NCBI GenBank assembly: GCA_001025035.1
Contig: LCZK01000003.1
Location: 62,001 to 126,000 of the forward strand
From: Actinobacteria bacterium IMCC26207
GTDB lineage: Bacteria; Actinomycetota; Acidimicrobiia; Acidimicrobiales; Microtrichaceae
Direction of reading: 5' to 3'
DNA length: 64,000 nucleotides
The position numbers and the translations under genes are program-made. The notes beneath the pieces are model-generated. The model had not been told where the DNA came from. It ran no database searches and saw only the letters and a program-made list of their open reading frames with translations. Positions 61,776 to 64,000 of this stretch are shown here, one piece after another. Position 1 is the stretch's first letter. Each line of letters begins with the position of its first letter.

Positions 61776-63029
61776 GTGGAGACTCTCCGTCCGGCCACGA
61801 GTAACCTAAGGAATGTGGGACCTTTGCCGTATTTGTTTGTGATGGCAGTAGCCGTTATTGCCACGGCAATCTCGGTTCCGCCCTTGCGGATTTTGTCTCG
61901 AAAAATCGGTGCCATGGCCCAGCCAGGTGACCGAACGGTGCACGCAAAGCCCACCCCAATACTCGGTGGGACCGCCTTGTTCATTGGTCTGCTCGTTGCA
62001 CTTGCAGTGGCTTGGCGATTGCCGGACTTCGGAGCAGTATTCGATGCCCCAGGGAACGTTCTAGGTGTGATTGCTGCGGCCACGGTGATCTGGCTGACCG
62101 GCCTGATTGACGACCTGCGAGATGTCTCTGCCCCAGCCAAGGTGGCAGGCATGGTTCTTGCAGGCTCAATTTTGACCCTAGTTGGCCTGAGCATCATCTA
62201 TTTCAGAGTGCCGTTCTTGGGTTTCACGTTGCTACCGCCAGACATGTCGGCGCTGATTACTGTGCTCTGGGTTGTTGGCATGGCCAACGCCGTGAATCTG
62301 ATTGATGGACTCGACGGCCTAGCAGCAGGAATCGTCGCGATCGGTGCCGGGTCGTTCTTCTTGTACGGATGGCGGCTCCTCGAGGTTGGGGTCATCGACC
62401 CCGGCAACCTGGGGCCGCTGATTGCGATCATTACTGCCGGAGTCTGCCTAGGGTTCTTGCCCTTCAACTTCAACCCGGCAAGTATCTTCATGGGTGACTC
62501 AGGGGCACTGCTGCTCGGACTGCTTTTAGCTGCATCAACGATTGCCGTTGGTGGACAGTCGGATGATCCATTCTCGGGACAATCTTGGTTTTTCTTTGCG
62601 CCGCTCGTGATTCCGCTGGTGATCCTGGGTGTGCCGCTGTTTGACCTGGTCTTCGCTGTAGTGCGTCGGGCGAGGAATCGAACAGGCGTAGCGACTGCAG
62701 ATAAACAGCACCTGCATCACAGGTTGATGGACCTTGGCCACGGCCAACGACGCACTGTTGTCATTCTGTGGGGTTGGACAGCCGTGCTGTCTTGCTTTGT
62801 GCTCATCCCAGCGTTAACGAGTCGTGGTAACGGCATCGTGCCCATTGGCTTGCTGGCCCTCGCCCTGCTGTTGTTTACGCTCTTCGCCCCACGGTTCGGC
62901 AGATACTCCGACCTTGGCGACAACTCCGACATAGCTGAACCACCGGAGAAGGCAGCTCAGGGAGGGCCCCCGCTAGAGGCTGAGTCCAGCTCTGAGTCAG
63001 AGCCCGAATTGCCGAAGCTCAGTTCCTGA
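61776..63029 (+). CDS. wecA: Undecaprenyl-phosphate N-acetylglucosaminyl 1-phosphate transferase (WecA/TagO)
   Basis: Starts lipid-linked glycan synthesis by moving GlcNAc-1-phosphate to undecaprenyl phosphate. About 11 transmembrane helices. Seen: DRTVHAKPTPILGGTALF, WLTGLIDDLRDVSAPAKV (DDxxD-like catalytic aspartates), MANAVNLIDGLDGLAAGI and FMGDSGALLLG, and the cytoplasmic HHRLMDLGHGQRRTV. Normal core length with a charged C-terminal tail (about 380-417). The start is a GTG; the GTG at 61815 is an alternative. Confidence 0.93.
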   Translation: METLRPATSNLRNVGPLPYLFVMAVAVIATAISVPPLRILSRKIGAMAQPGDRTVHAKPTPILGGTALFIGLLVALAVAWRLPDFGAVFDAPGNVLGVIAAATVIWLTGLIDDLRDVSAPAKVAGMVLAGSILTLVGLSIIYFRVPFLGFTLLPPDMSALITVLWVVGMANAVNLIDGLDGLAAGIVAIGAGSFFLYGWRLLEVGVIDPGNLGPLIAIITAGVCLGFLPFNFNPASIFMGDSGALLLGLLLAASTIAVGGQSDDPFSGQSWFFFAPLVIPLVILGVPLFDLVFAVVRRARNRTGVATADKQHLHHRLMDLGHGQRRTVVILWGWTAVLSCFVLIPALTSRGNGIVPIGLLALALLLFTLFAPRFGRYSDLGDNSDIAEPPEKAAQGGPPLEAESSSESEPELPKLSS

Positions 63030-63077
63030 GCGAGCAGGGTTGCAAGCTCGGCAGTGTTGGGTGCGAATCAGAACTTG

Positions 63078-64000
63078 TTAGTTCAGTGCCACAGTGTCGG
63101 TGTCGACACCAGATCGAATGATCGAACCGGGCAACTTTCCTGTTGCTTCGCTATTGCGAACGACTTCGACGCCACTCACAAACACGTGGTTCACGCCGAC
63201 TGATCCGGCGTACAGGCGACTCGTCCCGCCCGGTAGATCCTCGACCATTGTCAGCATCTCGGATTCGATCAGCAGTGGGTCGAACAGCACCATGTCGGCG
63301 TGAGTCCCCTCGGCGAGTACGCCGCGATCTCTCAAGCCGAAGAGTTCCGCTGGTACCTGGGTCAACAGGTGTACCCCGTGTTCCAGAGTGGTGAGCTTCC
63401 GGCCGCGAATGCAATCTGCCAAGAATCTGGTGGGGTAGTTCGCTCCCTGCATGCGATCAAGGTGAGCTCCTGCGTCGGATCCTCCGAGCATCACGCTGGG
63501 ATGGTCCCAGGCTCGGCGCCGCAACTCCCAAGAAGCAGCATCATTGTCGGTGGCCCCGGGCCAGAGAATGGTCTGGAGCTCGTCTGCGATCACGATATCC
63601 AAGAGTGCGTTGAATGCAGTCACTCCACGCTCAGACGCAATCTCTCCCACGCGTCGACCCGAGAGCCCCTCATTTTCTGCAGCGAACGTATCTCCAATGA
63701 CGTAGGTGTCCCACCCAGTGAGTCGGCCAAACACCCCGGCATCAGGTGAGGCCGCTCGCGATTCCATAAACGAACGGGTCTCTGGGTCCTTGAGTTTCTC
63801 TATGCGCTCGGGCATCGGCAACCCAAGTATTGGGCCCCAGTCCGGCATCATGTTGAGTGCACAGTAGGTAGAGAAGCTCATGTTCATACCAACGATGACT
63901 GGCATCGTGAGGGCAACGACCTTTGCTCCAGCCTCAGCGCATGCATCCATTGCCGCTAGCTGATTCTGATAGCGGTCCGGAGCATGAGAATCAATGGTCA
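63078..64000 (-). CDS. Amidohydrolase, D-aminoacylase-like (partial, 5' end beyond window)
   Basis: C-terminal part, at least 307 residues, of an amidohydrolase family 3 protein resembling N-acyl-D-amino-acid deacylases. Seen: MLGGSDAGAHLDRMQGANYP with the metal-binding Asp, TTLEHGVHLLTQVPAELFGL, DRGVLAEGTHADMVLFDP, and VNHVFVSGVEVVRN. The frame stays open through the window edge (upstream residues include DSHAPDRYQNQLAA), so the start lies beyond 64000. Substrate unknown. Confidence 0.87.
   Translation of the reverse strand, partial: TIDSHAPDRYQNQLAAMDACAEAGAKVVALTMPVIVGMNMSFSTYCALNMMPDWGPILGLPMPERIEKLKDPETRSFMESRAASPDAGVFGRLTGWDTYVIGDTFAAENEGLSGRRVGEIASERGVTAFNALLDIVIADELQTILWPGATDNDAASWELRRRAWDHPSVMLGGSDAGAHLDRMQGANYPTRFLADCIRGRKLTTLEHGVHLLTQVPAELFGLRDRGVLAEGTHADMVLFDPLLIESEMLTMVEDLPGGTSRLYAGSVGVNHVFVSGVEVVRNSEATGKLPGSIIRSGVDTDTVALN

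Overview
The window looks like a chromosomal segment of a moderately GC-rich actinobacterium, most likely of the class Acidimicrobiia (Ilumatobacter/acIV-like). This is inference from gene content: coenzyme F420 biosynthesis genes (cofD, cofE) with an F420-type LLM oxidoreductase and an FrhB-like protein; actinobacterial families DUF3499 and DUF5719; Thr-rich linkers in secreted proteins; and two gene orders well known from actinobacteria. One resembles the mycobacterial fbiA-fbiB / DUF3499 / manB / TobH / sahH neighbourhood. The other resembles argS-lysA-hom-thrC-x-rho-rpmE-prfA-prmC. I see no phage, no insertion sequence with a transposase, and no CRISPR array.

Layout. 1-6.1 kb: SDR dehydrogenase, two tiny duplicated ORFs, LLM oxidoreductase, then cofE, cofD and gmd on the minus strand, an XRE regulator, and an Rmd-type GDP-sugar reductase. 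6.2-11.7 kb: a plus-strand envelope operon (GT2 membrane giant, DUF5719 protein, thioredoxin-like protein). 11.8-15.5 kb: ftsH (minus), DUF3499, a CPBP protease and a small Cys/His protein. 15.5-22.7 kb: a large membrane protein of GT-C-like layout, a GtrA-GT2 fusion, manB, a Trm112-like protein and a SIS isomerase; together these supply and use mannose-type nucleotide sugars and polyprenyl-linked sugars. 22.8-26.8 kb: a peptidoglycan-binding lipoprotein, ahcY, an SDR and comF. 26.9-32.6 kb: secA-prfB-ftsE-ftsX (secretion, translation termination, division). 32.6-41.7 kb: an accessory-looking stretch with an orphan Flp pilin, a lipoprotein, an FrhB-like iron-sulfur protein, SDR, DsbA-like protein, trans-enoyl-reductase-like protein, acyl-CoA dehydrogenase, LCP ligase and M23 peptidase. 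41.7-54.8 kb: tRNA-Arg divergent from argS, then lysA, hom, thrC, an ApgM-family protein, rho, rpmE, an unknown gene, prfA and prmC. 54.8-58.0 kb: a block with a zinc alcohol dehydrogenase, a cyclic-nucleotide-binding protein and a thiolase-like protein. 58.1-64.0 kb: rpiB, glyA, a WbaP-type initiating transferase, wecA, and an amidohydrolase cut by the window edge.

Most interesting signals. (1) A dispersed 47-bp palindrome occurs three times (22782, 23599, 54822); one copy supplies the last nine codons and stop of an alcohol dehydrogenase gene. (2) An ApgM-family gene sits exactly where homoserine kinase thrB is expected, next to a class I-like thrC, and fits the predicted alternative homoserine kinase. 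(3) Two tandem 56-bp units form a chain of ATGA-overlapping 19-codon ORFs between the first SDR and the LLM gene. (4) A 9-bp tandem repeat abuts the argS start codon, and argS is divergent from a tRNA-Arg. (5) Several unusual leader ORFs and operator-like palindromes are described separately. Start codons were chosen by ribosome-binding sites and family alignment from memory; no search could be run.
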